64,000 nucleotides of DNA from Clostridiales bacterium (GCA_015055655.1 SVHW01000004.1:43420-107419); one strand, 5' to 3'; positions 20,648-30,836 are shown, numbered from the stretch's first letter. Notes: a model not told the origin generated them from the letters alone. Translations and numbers: made by a program.

Positions 20648-21851
20648 ACAACGCCTCCTCTTTTGCAGCCTTAGCCGCCTTCTTTTTATAAGCTATTATC
20701 CAGGCAATCAACACCCAAAACAAACACGCCTCCGTACTGCCTACGGCGAACATAAACGATTCACTCCACGCCGCAAGCATAAGTTCTAATGCCATAATCA
20801 CGGCAATTTGTATAATCGACATTTGCCCTTTCACCATATTCGTTTTCCAAGCGCCCTTGAACACAAAAAACACGCCTATCAAAAGCAACGCACTTCCCCA
20901 AATACCCACTTCCGCAAGTATCGTGATATAACTGTTATGGAAATCGTAATTTTCCATCCCTTTCATATCGTTATAGCTTGCAGAAACGGAATACCCGCAA
21001 CCAAAAACAGGGAAACGCTTCCATACGTCAATACCTAACTCCCAAATCTCACCGCGCGAAGTATCACCTTCCAATAATCTTTCTAGTGATTTTAAGCCAA
21101 ACGTACCCAATCTGCCCGTTAGTAACAACACGGCAAACGTCGTCATAAACACCGCAAAAGCAAGGCGATAAATCGGTTTTTTTATTTTGATAAAAGCAAC
21201 GATAACGCCGTTAAACGCCAAAGCAACCAATGCCGTTCTCGAACCGGACATAATCGCCGTCACCGCCGAAGCGATAATGATAAAAAAGAAGCCCCATTTC
21301 CCTCTTTTCGTCTTCGCTTTCGGCAACAAATATGCCGCCGCCAATACGGATATATTCGAATATATGCCTAAGGTATTCGGGTTCGTCGTCACGCCCGTCG
21401 CTCTATCGCCATTCCCCAAACCCAACAACAAGCAACCCACGCTTTGCAACTCAAATAAAATAGCAATCCACAAAATTGTTTTTGCGGCAATTTCCAAGTC
21501 TTCAAGACTTTCTAAAGAGTTAAAATAGATATACGTGCCCCATAACACGATAACGAGGGAAAGAATTTTAATCAGCGATTCCATCTTATCGTTGCTGTAA
21601 AAAACAGACGGTAAAACGGCCAGTAAAAATAAAATCAACAATTTAGGCGGTTCACCGATTTTTACGCCGTCGATAAGCAAAGCGCAACCAATCAGCGCCC
21701 CCAAAAACAGCCAACGTAAGATATACGGAACGGGTATGCGTAAATATCTCGAATTCAACGAGAAAAACACCCACATCATAATAAAGAAGAGGGTTTTTTC
21801 TATTTTCTTTACGCTTATCCTATCGTTTTGTAGCGTTCTACTCCGTTGCAT
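20607..21851 (-). CDS. O-antigen ligase/polymerase (Wzy/WaaL-like)
   Basis: Polytopic; GDRATGVTTNPNTLGIYSNISVLAAAYLL and FGCGYSVSASYNDMKGMENYDFHNSYITILAEVGIWG. Confidence 0.85.
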   Translation of the reverse strand: MQRSRTLQNDRISVKKIEKTLFFIMMWVFFSLNSRYLRIPVPYILRWLFLGALIGCALLIDGVKIGEPPKLLILFLLAVLPSVFYSNDKMESLIKILSLVIVLWGTYIYFNSLESLEDLEIAAKTILWIAILFELQSVGCLLLGLGNGDRATGVTTNPNTLGIYSNISVLAAAYLLPKAKTKRGKWGFFFIIIASAVTAIMSGSRTALVALAFNGVIVAFIKIKKPIYRLAFAVFMTTFAVLLLTGRLGTFGLKSLERLLEGDTSRGEIWELGIDVWKRFPVFGCGYSVSASYNDMKGMENYDFHNSYITILAEVGIWGSALLLIGVFFVFKGAWKTNMVKGQMSIIQIAVIMALELMLAAWSESFMFAVGSTEACLFWVLIAWIIAYKKKAAKAAKEEALYVEQEETLRSDNL

Positions 21852-22959
21852 CCTTTATCGCCCCTAAAAAGCTTTGTAAATAGTATTCAAAATTCCATTT
21901 TTGCATCATCGCCGTAGACTGTTCTCCCAGCGCAGATACGTCTTTTTGTAAGATGTCTTTCATTACGGCAGTCAATTCTTCTACATTCCCGTCCTCAAAG
22001 ACAAACCCGTTCTTCCCTTCTACCACTAGGTCCTTACGGCATCCCACTTTCGACGATGCGATAACGGGCAATCCCATTATCATCGCCTCGTTCACCACAA
22101 GCCCCCAAGGCTCGTGCAAAGACGGCAACACAAACACGTCTGCCATCTTGTAATATTCCACGTTTTGCGGAAACCCAACGTATCCTGCAAAAAGCACGTT
22201 CTCGCATCCCAAACTCGCGGCTTGTCTTTCCAACGTTTCTTTCAAATTCCCGTCGCCAACAAGACAAAGCGCCATTTCTTTTTCCTGTTTTTGCAGCGTA
22301 GCAAACGCATCAATCAGCAACGCCACGTTTTTCACTTCGGTCAATCTACCGACAAACAAAAACACCTTCTTGCCCTGCAACGCGTATTTTTCCTTCAACG
22401 CTTCCTTTTCGGGCAATGCTTCCGCCGCCTTCAATAAACGCGCCTCGCTGATAGACATCGGCATTATATAACATTTGTTTTCAGGCACGCCGTAGTATAA
22501 GAAATTCTCTTTTTGCAGCGTACCGCCTGGGAAAGCGTAACAGTATTTCGAAGAGAGCAATCTTTTCAAATACCATTTTTTCAAATACGCCTTTATTTTT
22601 GAAGAAGGGATATGCAACGGCGTATCCGATTCAATCGCGAACGGTATTTTTTTCTTTTTGCAGTATTTTATCGCCGCCACCTGTTCTACGCCAACGTACC
22701 CGTTGATAACGGCAAAATCCGGTTGAAAGCGAGCCAATTCCTCACAAATTTGTCTTTCTCTTTCTTTTTTATCCCCGTGAAAAATCACAGAATTGTTCGG
22801 CAATTCCAAATTGTCCTTGCCCGTAACGGACGCATAGCAATACGCGTATCGATACTCGTAATCGGTTTTTTCATACACTTCGCGTATCAAGTCAAACCCG
22901 TAATGCATCGGCTCTACGAACAGCACGAATATTTTTTTGCCACCAGCGTTATTTTGCAT
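21838..22959 (-). CDS. Glycosyltransferase family 4
   Basis: FLFVGRLTEVKNVALLIDAF, CLVGDGNLKETLE, LPSLHEPWGLVVNEAMIMGLPVIAS. Confidence 0.92.
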   Translation of the reverse strand: MQNNAGGKKIFVLFVEPMHYGFDLIREVYEKTDYEYRYAYCYASVTGKDNLELPNNSVIFHGDKKERERQICEELARFQPDFAVINGYVGVEQVAAIKYCKKKKIPFAIESDTPLHIPSSKIKAYLKKWYLKRLLSSKYCYAFPGGTLQKENFLYYGVPENKCYIMPMSISEARLLKAAEALPEKEALKEKYALQGKKVFLFVGRLTEVKNVALLIDAFATLQKQEKEMALCLVGDGNLKETLERQAASLGCENVLFAGYVGFPQNVEYYKMADVFVLPSLHEPWGLVVNEAMIMGLPVIASSKVGCRKDLVVEGKNGFVFEDGNVEELTAVMKDILQKDVSALGEQSTAMMQKWNFEYYLQSFLGAIKDATE

Positions 22960-24007
22960 GTTTTTTATAAAACCTCTTCAAAAATTTACTGCCGTACACA
23001 ATTTTTTTCAAGCGTGGCCGCCATTTCAGCGCCACCTTTTTCTTCCACCGCGCAAATCTACGACGGTATACGCACACGGTATAATTGGAATCCAAAGAGC
23101 ACTCCCACCGCGCCTTAAAATCATAATCGCCGCGCATAAAATCCACTTTATCGTATCCGTTGGCAAACGCGTCTTTAATCACCTGATAAAACAGCATTTG
23201 CCCGGGGAAGGCGTCCTTATATTCCATCTTAAACGCCACCAGCCAAATATACACGCTGTTACGATATTTCATAGCGACTAAAAAACCTACGGGCTTTCCG
23301 TTATCGCGCGCGATATAAACGTCTAAAAGATTTTGCGCGTTCATTTCCCTGATTACCGTAATCGCCCAAGAAATATCGTGGCTGCCGCCTCGCACCTCTT
23401 GCCTGTTGTCAAAAATCTCTTGAATTTCTTCGCAAACCTTCTCGTTCACTTCTTCCGCTTGCATCGTCAGCCCTTTTTTCAACCCGACCTTAATCGTCTT
23501 GTTTCGCATACTTTGACTGAGCAAGGCAAAATACTCTTCAAACGAGCCGTATTTCTCTCTTTGCACCCACATCGTCCTCGTCGTTTGGTAGCAAAGATAT
23601 TTTTTCTTTTCGCAAAGCACCTTTTGTACGATATGTAGCTGGGTATCCCCCGCCGCCATCTCTTGTAAACGCAGCGCGTATTTTTTCTCCAATAACAGCT
23701 GTAAAACGCCCTCGATAACAGGTACTTCCTTTTGGTATACGACAAACCTACCGTAATCCATGTCCCTGCCGCCGATAAACTCAATCCAGCCGTCTTTCAA
23801 GACGAACGGCGCATAGCCGAACACCTTCTTTCCCTCAAAGGCTTTGATTACGTATAACGAATCGACGGGCTCGTTATTCTTCCACCAAATATAATTCCAC
23901 TCCCACGTTTGAAAGGGACTGGCGTTTGGCATTTTGGCGCAAATCTCCGTCCAAGTATCCTTTTCCGCAATCAACGCGTCTTCGTCTGTGATAATTTTAT
24001 AATCCAT
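22949..24007 (-). CDS. GNAT/CelD-like (Acetyltransf_6) acyltransferase
   Basis: FQTWEWNYIWWKNN, KYRNSVYIWLVAFKMEYKDAFPGQMLFYQVIKDAFANGYDKVDFMRGDYDFKARW. Confidence 0.8.
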   Translation of the reverse strand: MDYKIITDEDALIAEKDTWTEICAKMPNASPFQTWEWNYIWWKNNEPVDSLYVIKAFEGKKVFGYAPFVLKDGWIEFIGGRDMDYGRFVVYQKEVPVIEGVLQLLLEKKYALRLQEMAAGDTQLHIVQKVLCEKKKYLCYQTTRTMWVQREKYGSFEEYFALLSQSMRNKTIKVGLKKGLTMQAEEVNEKVCEEIQEIFDNRQEVRGGSHDISWAITVIREMNAQNLLDVYIARDNGKPVGFLVAMKYRNSVYIWLVAFKMEYKDAFPGQMLFYQVIKDAFANGYDKVDFMRGDYDFKARWECSLDSNYTVCVYRRRFARWKKKVALKWRPRLKKIVYGSKFLKRFYKKHAK

Positions 24008-25159
24008 TTATTTCCTCTTACAAACGTTTTCGTACGTGTTTTTAACCGCCCGCGCAGAATGTATCCATTGATACGTATCCACAATCGTCTTTCTTGCCGT
24101 TTTTCCCATCTCCACACGTTTTTCTTCGTCTTGCAACGAAATGATACAATCCACAATTTGCTCAACGTTATGATTGTCCACCAAATATCCGTTTTCGCCC
24201 TCAACGATAATTTCGTCAATACCGTTTTTACGGCACCCAACGGCTGGAACGCCACACGCCATAGCTTCCAAGTATACGCAGCCAATCGCCTCGTAATAGG
24301 ACGGCAGGATAAACGCGTCGGAATTTTGCATCAGCGTCACAATCTCGCTATAGGGAACGTACCCAAGGAATTCTACGTAGTCTTGCAATCCCAAATCCGC
24401 CGCCAGTTCTTTTAATTCTTCTTCTAAGTACCCACGTCCAGCAATTACGCATTTAAGGTTGTGGTATCCCTTTTCTATCGCAATTTGCAAGGCTTGTAAC
24501 AAGTATTTATGCCCTTTTAGCGGAATCAAATTCCCCACGGAACTTATCGTAAATACGTCCTTTTTCTCCCTTTCTATCGGGCAGAACTTATCCGTATCCA
24601 CACCGTTATACGCCACGTATCCTTTCGTGGATACGTCCACACGTTTTTGTATCATATCCAGCACTTTTTGGCTGACGCCGATAACGGCGTCGGCGTTTTC
24701 ATAAACGAGTTGACAGGTTTGCGCTATCTTATCGCAATTTTTCTCCCCTGCGTAACTCTCGTCGAAAAACACGTCCAAACCGTGTCCGTGCACCACGAAC
24801 GGAACGCCGTATTTTTTCGAAGCTTTCATCACGGCAGTCCCCGTAGGCAACGGCGAATCGGCGTGATACACGTCAAAACTCTTCAAATCGAGTTTTTTAT
24901 CCAAACGGCGGAAAAGAGAGTTCCCCATTTTATGAAAATCTCTCGTTCCGGGCAGCTTGAAAAATTTGATATACCGAATTTTTACGCCCTCGTATTCCCA
25001 CTCTTTCACTTTCACTTCTCTGTCGTAAAAGACGATAGGAACGACGACCGTCACGTCCACGCCGGCCTTTTGTAACGCCTTAACCTGTTCGTGACAAAAA
25101 ATCCCTTTTTGCGGATAGGCAGGCGTAGGATACATCCCCGTTAAATACAATACTCTCAT
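24008..25159 (-). CDS. Glycosyltransferase family 4
   Basis: MRVLYLTGMYPTPAYPQKGIFCHEQVKAL, SVGNLIPLKGHKYLLQAL, LPSYYEAIGCVYLEAMACGVPAVG. Confidence 0.93.
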   Translation of the reverse strand: MRVLYLTGMYPTPAYPQKGIFCHEQVKALQKAGVDVTVVVPIVFYDREVKVKEWEYEGVKIRYIKFFKLPGTRDFHKMGNSLFRRLDKKLDLKSFDVYHADSPLPTGTAVMKASKKYGVPFVVHGHGLDVFFDESYAGEKNCDKIAQTCQLVYENADAVIGVSQKVLDMIQKRVDVSTKGYVAYNGVDTDKFCPIEREKKDVFTISSVGNLIPLKGHKYLLQALQIAIEKGYHNLKCVIAGRGYLEEELKELAADLGLQDYVEFLGYVPYSEIVTLMQNSDAFILPSYYEAIGCVYLEAMACGVPAVGCRKNGIDEIIVEGENGYLVDNHNVEQIVDCIISLQDEEKRVEMGKTARKTIVDTYQWIHSARAVKNTYENVCKRK

Positions 25160-25172
25160 CGCATTCCTCTTA

Positions 25173-25916
25173 TCAATACTCGTATTTGGTTACGCGTTGT
25201 TTACGGATAGACGCAAGCCATAACCGCAAACGCTGCAATTTCCCTTTCCAGTTTAATTTCCCCTTCAACTTCTTTTCGAACACTTCCATCGAATCGGTGT
25301 TAGAAACCCCAATCCTCGGGAGTAGCCCTCCCTTTTGCAATTTCCGTTTTCTCACCATACCGTAGAAAGAGCCCAAAACGTACTTGTATTTCCCCGACCT
25401 TTTCAAAAGCCTCAGCGATTTTCTATCGTACGTACCAAACGGCAAACAAATCGCGTTTGGCAAATACCCCAATTCTGCGGCGAATTTTTCTTGCGATTTT
25501 TGTATCTCTTCCGTCATGTCTTCTTTAGAAAGCGTACGGATATCCACGTGATTATGGGTATGCGCTTGCATCTCAAAATCCTTATTTGTCTGCAACGCTT
25601 TCACCATATCCCACGTCATAAATTTCTCGTCGTTTCCAATATACGCCGTAGGTAAATACACGTTTCCTTTCACGCCGTACTTTCGCATAATCGGCGCGGC
25701 TTTTTCATATACGGAGAGGAACCCGTCGTCAAAGGAAATGATTATAGGTTTTTCAGGCAACGGCTTATCCAGCTGAGAGAAAAATAACGTCGTATAGCCG
25801 TTTTCTTGCAAATAGCGCATTTGCTCTTCAAACTTTTCTTCTTCAATCTTTTGATAGGCTGCGCCTTCTCCCTTTTTCACAACCTCGTGATAATAAAGAA
25901 TCAGCAATTTTTTCAT
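25173..25916 (-). CDS. Polysaccharide deacetylase family protein
   Basis: LYYHEV, IISFDDGFLSVYEKAAPIMRKYGVKGNVYLPTAYIG, QAHTHNHVDIR, CLPFGTYD. Confidence 0.93.
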   Translation of the reverse strand: MKKLLILYYHEVVKKGEGAAYQKIEEEKFEEQMRYLQENGYTTLFFSQLDKPLPEKPIIISFDDGFLSVYEKAAPIMRKYGVKGNVYLPTAYIGNDEKFMTWDMVKALQTNKDFEMQAHTHNHVDIRTLSKEDMTEEIQKSQEKFAAELGYLPNAICLPFGTYDRKSLRLLKRSGKYKYVLGSFYGMVRKRKLQKGGLLPRIGVSNTDSMEVFEKKLKGKLNWKGKLQRLRLWLASIRKQRVTKYEY

Positions 25917-25920
25917 AACC

Positions 25921-27024
25921 TTATTTCTCCGTTTTGCTGCCTTCGAAAATACACTCGATAACCGTTTTCTTTTTCGTTTCTTTTTCTTGCTCGTTCGGTT
26001 CGTAATAGGGCAATTCGCCTTGAATCACTTGTTTCATAAGGCTTGCCAATTTCTCCGCGTCGTGAATCCCGTAAAAATACGCGTTTTCATATCCTTCCAA
26101 GCTCTCACGGCAAAACGGCATATCGGACGCCAATACGACGGCTTTCATCTTTCGCGCCTCCAACGGCGGCAAACCGAACGTTTCCAAATAGGACGGGAAT
26201 AACACCACCGATTTGCTGTAATAATCAAACACTTCGTCCTTGGAAATAATCCCCGTAAATTCTATCGGCAGTTCTTTTTCCTTTGCCTCTTTTGCCACGC
26301 CTGCGGAAAACGATGAAACGCCGTCCATCGTAAACACCACTTTATATCCGTTTGCAATCCCCTCGTTTTTTAATATTTCGCACGCGTCGAGGATAATCTT
26401 ATGATTTTTATGCACGCCGTCGCCGGCAGGATAGAAAAATATAGGCTCTTGTAAGCGATACGGTTTTTGCAATAATCTCTCGTCAATCGACACTTTGGGG
26501 TTGACTACGCTGATTTTATTCTCATCAAAAGGAATCCATTTCGCCGACGCTTCCTTAAACCATTTCGTTTGTACGATAATACGGTCTGCCTTTTTCAAAT
26601 GCCGCTTATAAATACGGCAAATAAACTTTTGTCGTATCGCGTACATACGTTGCGCCTTGTCAAACAACGAAAACTTCACGGGCGAAAATTGTAAAGACTG
26701 ATGAAAATACACCACTTGCTCCACCTTGGCCCTTTTCACAGGCTCGTTCTGCATAGAATATATCAAATCAATCTTCTTTTCTTTTACAACCTTTTGCACG
26801 CAAAACGTATCGAAATACCAACGGTGCAACCACGATTTTTTAATCCACGGCTCGCGGATAATCGTCACGTTTTCACTATCCTGCAGCTTGTCCGTCGACA
26901 CGAGAAAATACCAATGAATACTCTTGTCGGGATAATCGAGCACTTCCCGATAAAAATTTTCCAGTATGGTCATCGCGCCGGCGTATTCCGCCGCCAAGTT
27001 GTACACCAAAACGTTCATAAGCAA
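25921..27024 (-). CDS. Glycosyltransferase family 4
   Basis: PIFFYPAGDGVHKNHKIILDACEIL, FPSYLETFGLPPLEARKMKAVVLASDMPFCRE. Confidence 0.88.
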   Translation of the reverse strand: MLMNVLVYNLAAEYAGAMTILENFYREVLDYPDKSIHWYFLVSTDKLQDSENVTIIREPWIKKSWLHRWYFDTFCVQKVVKEKKIDLIYSMQNEPVKRAKVEQVVYFHQSLQFSPVKFSLFDKAQRMYAIRQKFICRIYKRHLKKADRIIVQTKWFKEASAKWIPFDENKISVVNPKVSIDERLLQKPYRLQEPIFFYPAGDGVHKNHKIILDACEILKNEGIANGYKVVFTMDGVSSFSAGVAKEAKEKELPIEFTGIISKDEVFDYYSKSVVLFPSYLETFGLPPLEARKMKAVVLASDMPFCRESLEGYENAYFYGIHDAEKLASLMKQVIQGELPYYEPNEQEKETKKKTVIECIFEGSKTEK

Positions 27025-27897
27025 TTACTTCTCTTCTTTTTGTTCTTCCGTCGCCGTTTCCAGCGCCTTCATTTCTTTTTTCTTTTCGTAAATTTTCGCG
27101 TCCACCAAGAAACGATACCAGTACGCTTGTAAAAAGGCGAAAATCTTTCCCTCTTTTCCATCTAAAAATCCCAATTTCAAATAGTAGCGATACCAATAAT
27201 ACAACTTGGCTCTAAATCCCATTGGAAGTTTATAATAAATCTTAAATTTCACGAACCGCTTGAACTTCGCGCTGCCGTGCAAAGCCGTTCCCTCTTGCGA
27301 TTGTTCACGGTTAAAATAATCGATAACCTCGCGGTTAGAATATTTATTATGTCTTTCCACCCACGCGTATAAACTCTTAAAATCTTGATGCAGACAATCG
27401 TTTTTCATATCGATGGAACGTCCTTCGTTGATAACGATGTGTTCGTCCATATTTCGCGCTTCCATGTGCGCGTATCCCTTTTTGAAGATACGCAACACCT
27501 TGATAGGATAAATGCCGCCGTGGCGCAGCGGTTTGCCCATAAAACTCACCTCAAACCGCACGACTATGCCGTTTACGTCGTCTTCCGCGTGTTCCACCGT
27601 CAACGCTTCCAATTCCGCCGCCGATTTTTCGGTAAAACGCTCGTCCGCGTCAATACGCAAAATCCATTTCGTATCGATATCAAGCGTATCGATGGCATAG
27701 ATAAATTGTTGCGCCTGATTGACAAATTCGTGCGCGATAACTTCCGCCCCCATTTCTTTGGCTATTTCCACCGTCTTATCGGTGCTGAAACTATCCACCA
27801 CGACAATGCGTTTGGCGATAGATTGAATCGATGCAATACACTCCCGTATATTCTTTTCCTCGTTAAGCGTCAATATAATCGCCGTTAAATCCGCCAT
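27025..27897 (-). CDS. Glycosyltransferase family 2
   Basis: ADLTAIILTLNEEKNIRECIASIQSIAKRIVVVDSFSTDKTVEIAKEMGA, ILRIDADERF. Confidence 0.93.
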   Translation of the reverse strand: MADLTAIILTLNEEKNIRECIASIQSIAKRIVVVDSFSTDKTVEIAKEMGAEVIAHEFVNQAQQFIYAIDTLDIDTKWILRIDADERFTEKSAAELEALTVEHAEDDVNGIVVRFEVSFMGKPLRHGGIYPIKVLRIFKKGYAHMEARNMDEHIVINEGRSIDMKNDCLHQDFKSLYAWVERHNKYSNREVIDYFNREQSQEGTALHGSAKFKRFVKFKIYYKLPMGFRAKLYYWYRYYLKLGFLDGKEGKIFAFLQAYWYRFLVDAKIYEKKKEMKALETATEEQKEEK

Positions 27898-27900
27898 CGT

Positions 27901-29124
27901 TTATCTCCTCAAATACGTATCCATTTCGTCCATCAGCGTCGTCTTGTCAAAATATTTATCGCTGTACGCCTTTGCATTTTCACCCAACACCGCAATATCG
28001 CTACGTTGCATCAACTCGCAAATCGCGTCCGCCAACGCCTGTTCGTTGCCAATCTCGCAGCACACGCCGCAATTCGCCTCACGGATAATCTTCTCCGTTT
28101 CCCCCGACGCCGAAGCAAGTATCGGCATACCGCACGCCATATACGATTGCATCTTTGCGGGAATCGTATTCGCCCACAAGGGATTGTCCATATAGGACAC
28201 GAACGCCATATCGCACGCGCATAAATATGCGGGAATTTCCTCTGCAGGTTGACGGGGAATTAAGGTGAAATAATCTTCCACGCCCCTTTCCGCAATTTCG
28301 TTAAGCAACTGTTCCTTTTCTCTGCCGTCGCCAACGATAACGAAATTCACTTTCGTTTTTCTTTCTTTCAACACCGCCGCCGTCTTGGGTAAAATATCCA
28401 AACCTTGCGCCTTGCCAATATTCCCCGTGAAAATAATTTTAAAGACGTCGCAAGGCAACTCGTCCGCCTTGGTATTTTCCGTAGGCTGATAAAAGCTTTC
28501 CGCGTACTGCGGCCAATATTTCACTTTCTCTTTATTCTCGTACACTCGTTTTTGAATTTCACCAACGAAGCTTTCGCTCGTCCCAAAAATCAAATCGCAA
28601 CGGCGGTAAATTTTATCCACCATTTTCCCGATACGCTTTAAGATGAATTTGTTGTTAATCCCCGTCACCGTTTGCACGTTTTCCGGCCATAAATCCTGCA
28701 CGTACAAATAGTGCGGAATCTTGCGTCTTTTCGAGTACCACATAGGCACGAGCGCCTGCGTCATCGGCGAGACTTCAAACGTGAATACGGCGTCCGCTTT
28801 CAAACGGGTAAACAACTTCCAAAACCACCCCGATATCACGAAGGAATAATAATTCAACACCAATCGAATTTTCCCTTTCCCCCTTGAAATAATGGGGATA
28901 CGGATAATATCGATGCCGTTCCAAGTTTCCTTCCGTTTTTTGCACCAGCCGTACCCTTTGTAGAATTTCCCTTCAGGATAATTGGGAATCCCCGTCAAAA
29001 CGGTCACTTTATATCCACGCTTTACCCACTCTTGACACATATCGTTGATACGGAAAGGCTCGGGATAAAAATATTGACTGACGACGAGGATATGTTTTTT
29101 CTTTTCCGTCGTAGTTTCCGTCAT
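27901..29124 (-). CDS. Glycosyltransferase family 4, WbuB/WbjE-like (candidate L-FucNAc transferase)
   Basis: VVSQYFYPEPFRINDMCQEWVKRGYKVTVLTGIPNYPEGKFYKGYG; PHYLYVQDLWPENVQTVTGI. Confidence 0.85.
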   Translation of the reverse strand: MTETTTEKKKHILVVSQYFYPEPFRINDMCQEWVKRGYKVTVLTGIPNYPEGKFYKGYGWCKKRKETWNGIDIIRIPIISRGKGKIRLVLNYYSFVISGWFWKLFTRLKADAVFTFEVSPMTQALVPMWYSKRRKIPHYLYVQDLWPENVQTVTGINNKFILKRIGKMVDKIYRRCDLIFGTSESFVGEIQKRVYENKEKVKYWPQYAESFYQPTENTKADELPCDVFKIIFTGNIGKAQGLDILPKTAAVLKERKTKVNFVIVGDGREKEQLLNEIAERGVEDYFTLIPRQPAEEIPAYLCACDMAFVSYMDNPLWANTIPAKMQSYMACGMPILASASGETEKIIREANCGVCCEIGNEQALADAICELMQRSDIAVLGENAKAYSDKYFDKTTLMDEMDTYLRR

Positions 29125-29993
29125 TGTTCCGTCGCCTCAATCGATTCGTCCAGCGTTTTTAATCGGTAATCTTGTTTATATTCGCTCATCGCCAAATCGT
29201 AAGTAAAACTGCCAAACGCCTTATTGATAAGCCCGGTAAACAAGCTCATAAACTTCACCGCCCAGCCAAAGCCTTTCACAAGCCGCACTTTTCTCCCGTG
29301 CGCCGCGCCGATTTTCTTGACGATTTCCGACGTATTGCCGTACTCGGCGTTTTGCGGAAAGAACGTGCCGCTTTCTTCGTTGACAATCATAAGCCGCACG
29401 AATTCGAGCAGGTTTTCAATGTACAACATCGAACGCTGATTTTTTACGTACGGGAAGAAAGGCAATTTTTTCCCAAACTTGGAAAGCGTGGGATAATTCC
29501 CCTTGCTCCCTTTGCCGTAAATCATCGGGGGGCGCAGAATAACCAACTTGAAATTTTCGTCCTCCAATTCCCGCAACCCAATTTCCGCTTGCACCTTGCT
29601 ATCCGAATAACAATTTTCAGGAGCAACGGGGGTATCAGCGGTAATCATCTTCGTCTTTCCTATCTTCGCGCTTTTTCCGTAAACGATGGCGCTGCTCATA
29701 AAGATAAACTGTTTCACGCCGTCTGCTTTCGCCTTCTTCGCCGTTTCAATCGTCAAATCGGTGTTGACGGCGTAATAAAGTTTTTTCTTCTCTTCGCTTA
29801 TCTTGCCGTTATCCGAATGCGCAATGCCTGCCACGTGATATACGCAATCGTACGCGGAAAAATCTTTTTCGCGCCAAGCGCCGTCAATCATATCAACGGT
29901 TTCCACGCAAACCTCGTCCGCAAAATTTTGCATATACGTTGCAAAGGAAACGCCGATATAACTATTCGCCCCCGTAATCAAAACTCTTTTCAT
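29121..29993 (-). CDS. NAD-dependent epimerase/dehydratase (WbpV/WbjF-like SDR)
   Basis: MKRVLITGANSYIGVSFATYM, YHVAGIAHSD, NCYSDSKVQAEIGLRELEDENFKLVILRPPMIYGKGSKGNY. Confidence 0.85.
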   Translation of the reverse strand: MKRVLITGANSYIGVSFATYMQNFADEVCVETVDMIDGAWREKDFSAYDCVYHVAGIAHSDNGKISEEKKKLYYAVNTDLTIETAKKAKADGVKQFIFMSSAIVYGKSAKIGKTKMITADTPVAPENCYSDSKVQAEIGLRELEDENFKLVILRPPMIYGKGSKGNYPTLSKFGKKLPFFPYVKNQRSMLYIENLLEFVRLMIVNEESGTFFPQNAEYGNTSEIVKKIGAAHGRKVRLVKGFGWAVKFMSLFTGLINKAFGSFTYDLAMSEYKQDYRLKTLDESIEATEQ

Positions 29994-29994
29994 A

Positions 29995-30702
29995 TCACTT
30001 TATCTCCGTCGTATCTTCCGCCGCGTCGGCAACCGCCGCCTCCGCCACGACGGGCGTTTCTTCTTCCGCCGCCGTTTGCGCTTGCATAGCCGCCTCTTCT
30101 TGTTTATGTATTTCTCCCGTGCCGCCCTCTACGACGCCGTCGCTTTTCAACACGGAAAAGAACGTCCCAAAGAAACACTTGCAATCGAAGAAGAATCCCA
30201 TCTTCTCTACGTACTCTCCGTCGAGTTTCGCCTTCACGGGAATCTCCAATTCGTCCCTGCCGTTAATTTGCGCCCAGCCCGTCAGCCCGGGGCGAACGTC
30301 GTTTGCGCCGTATTTATCTCTTTCCGCGATTAAATCGTCCTGATTCCAAAGCGCAGGTCTGGGCCCGATAATCGACATATGCCCAACAAAGATGTTGAAA
30401 ATCTGGGGCAATTCGTCCAAGGAAGTCTTCCGTAAAAAGCCACCCACTTTGGTAATCCATTTTTTCGGGTCGGCAAGTTCGTGCGTAGGCGCGTCTTTCG
30501 GCGTATCTACACGCATCGTGCGGAATTTCAAAATAGTAAACTGTTTTTTATGGATACCGATTCTCTTTTGCTTAAAAAAAGCAGGCCCTTTGCTGTCGCA
30601 TTTGATAGCAAGAATAATAATCAGCATCGGGAGCAATAAAATGCAAATCCCGATAAAGGACAGAAAAATATCAATAACCCTCTTGAAAAAATGCTTATAC
30701 AT
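29995..30702 (-). CDS. Initiating sugar transferase (monotopic phosphoglycosyltransferase, WbpL/PglC/WcaJ-domain class) with Ala/Glu-rich C-terminal tail
   Basis: KRVIDIFLSFIGICILLLPM, FTILKFRTMRVDTPKD, FLRKTSLDELPQIFNIFVGHMSIIGPRPAL, DVRPGLTGWAQINGRD. Confidence 0.95.
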   Translation of the reverse strand: MYKHFFKRVIDIFLSFIGICILLLPMLIIILAIKCDSKGPAFFKQKRIGIHKKQFTILKFRTMRVDTPKDAPTHELADPKKWITKVGGFLRKTSLDELPQIFNIFVGHMSIIGPRPALWNQDDLIAERDKYGANDVRPGLTGWAQINGRDELEIPVKAKLDGEYVEKMGFFFDCKCFFGTFFSVLKSDGVVEGGTGEIHKQEEAAMQAQTAAEEETPVVAEAAVADAAEDTTEIK

Positions 30703-30764
30703 ACAAAGTCCCTTCTACGTTTTCTTATGCGTGTAACGCGCGCGTAAAAAATGCGCACATAAAA

Positions 30765-30793
30765 ATTATATCATAAGATATAATTGTTGTCAA
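30765..30793 (-). promoter_or_regulatory. Sigma-A-type promoter of the polysaccharide operon
   Basis: Minus strand TTGACA (30793..30788), 17-nt spacer, TATAAT (30770..30765), about 63 nt upstream of the first gene. Confidence 0.85.
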
Positions 30794-30802
30794 TACACAA
30801 AG

Positions 30803-30836
30803 AAAAAAAACACCCTTTGAAACGGATGTTTTTTTA
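30803..30836 (-). terminator. Rho-independent terminator downstream of the tfoX-N gene
   Basis: Minus strand AACATCCGTTTCAAAGGGTGTTTTTTTT, imperfect hairpin plus U-run. Confidence 0.6.

Noticed and set aside
29172-30089. 305-aa plus-strand ORF opposite the epimerase gene
   Set aside because: Antisense shadow ORF with no recognisable domain.
30720-30800. Invertible (phase-variable) promoter for the polysaccharide operon
   Set aside because: The only inverted repeat is a short palindrome within the promoter; there are no flanking inverted repeats or adjacent recombinase to support inversion.
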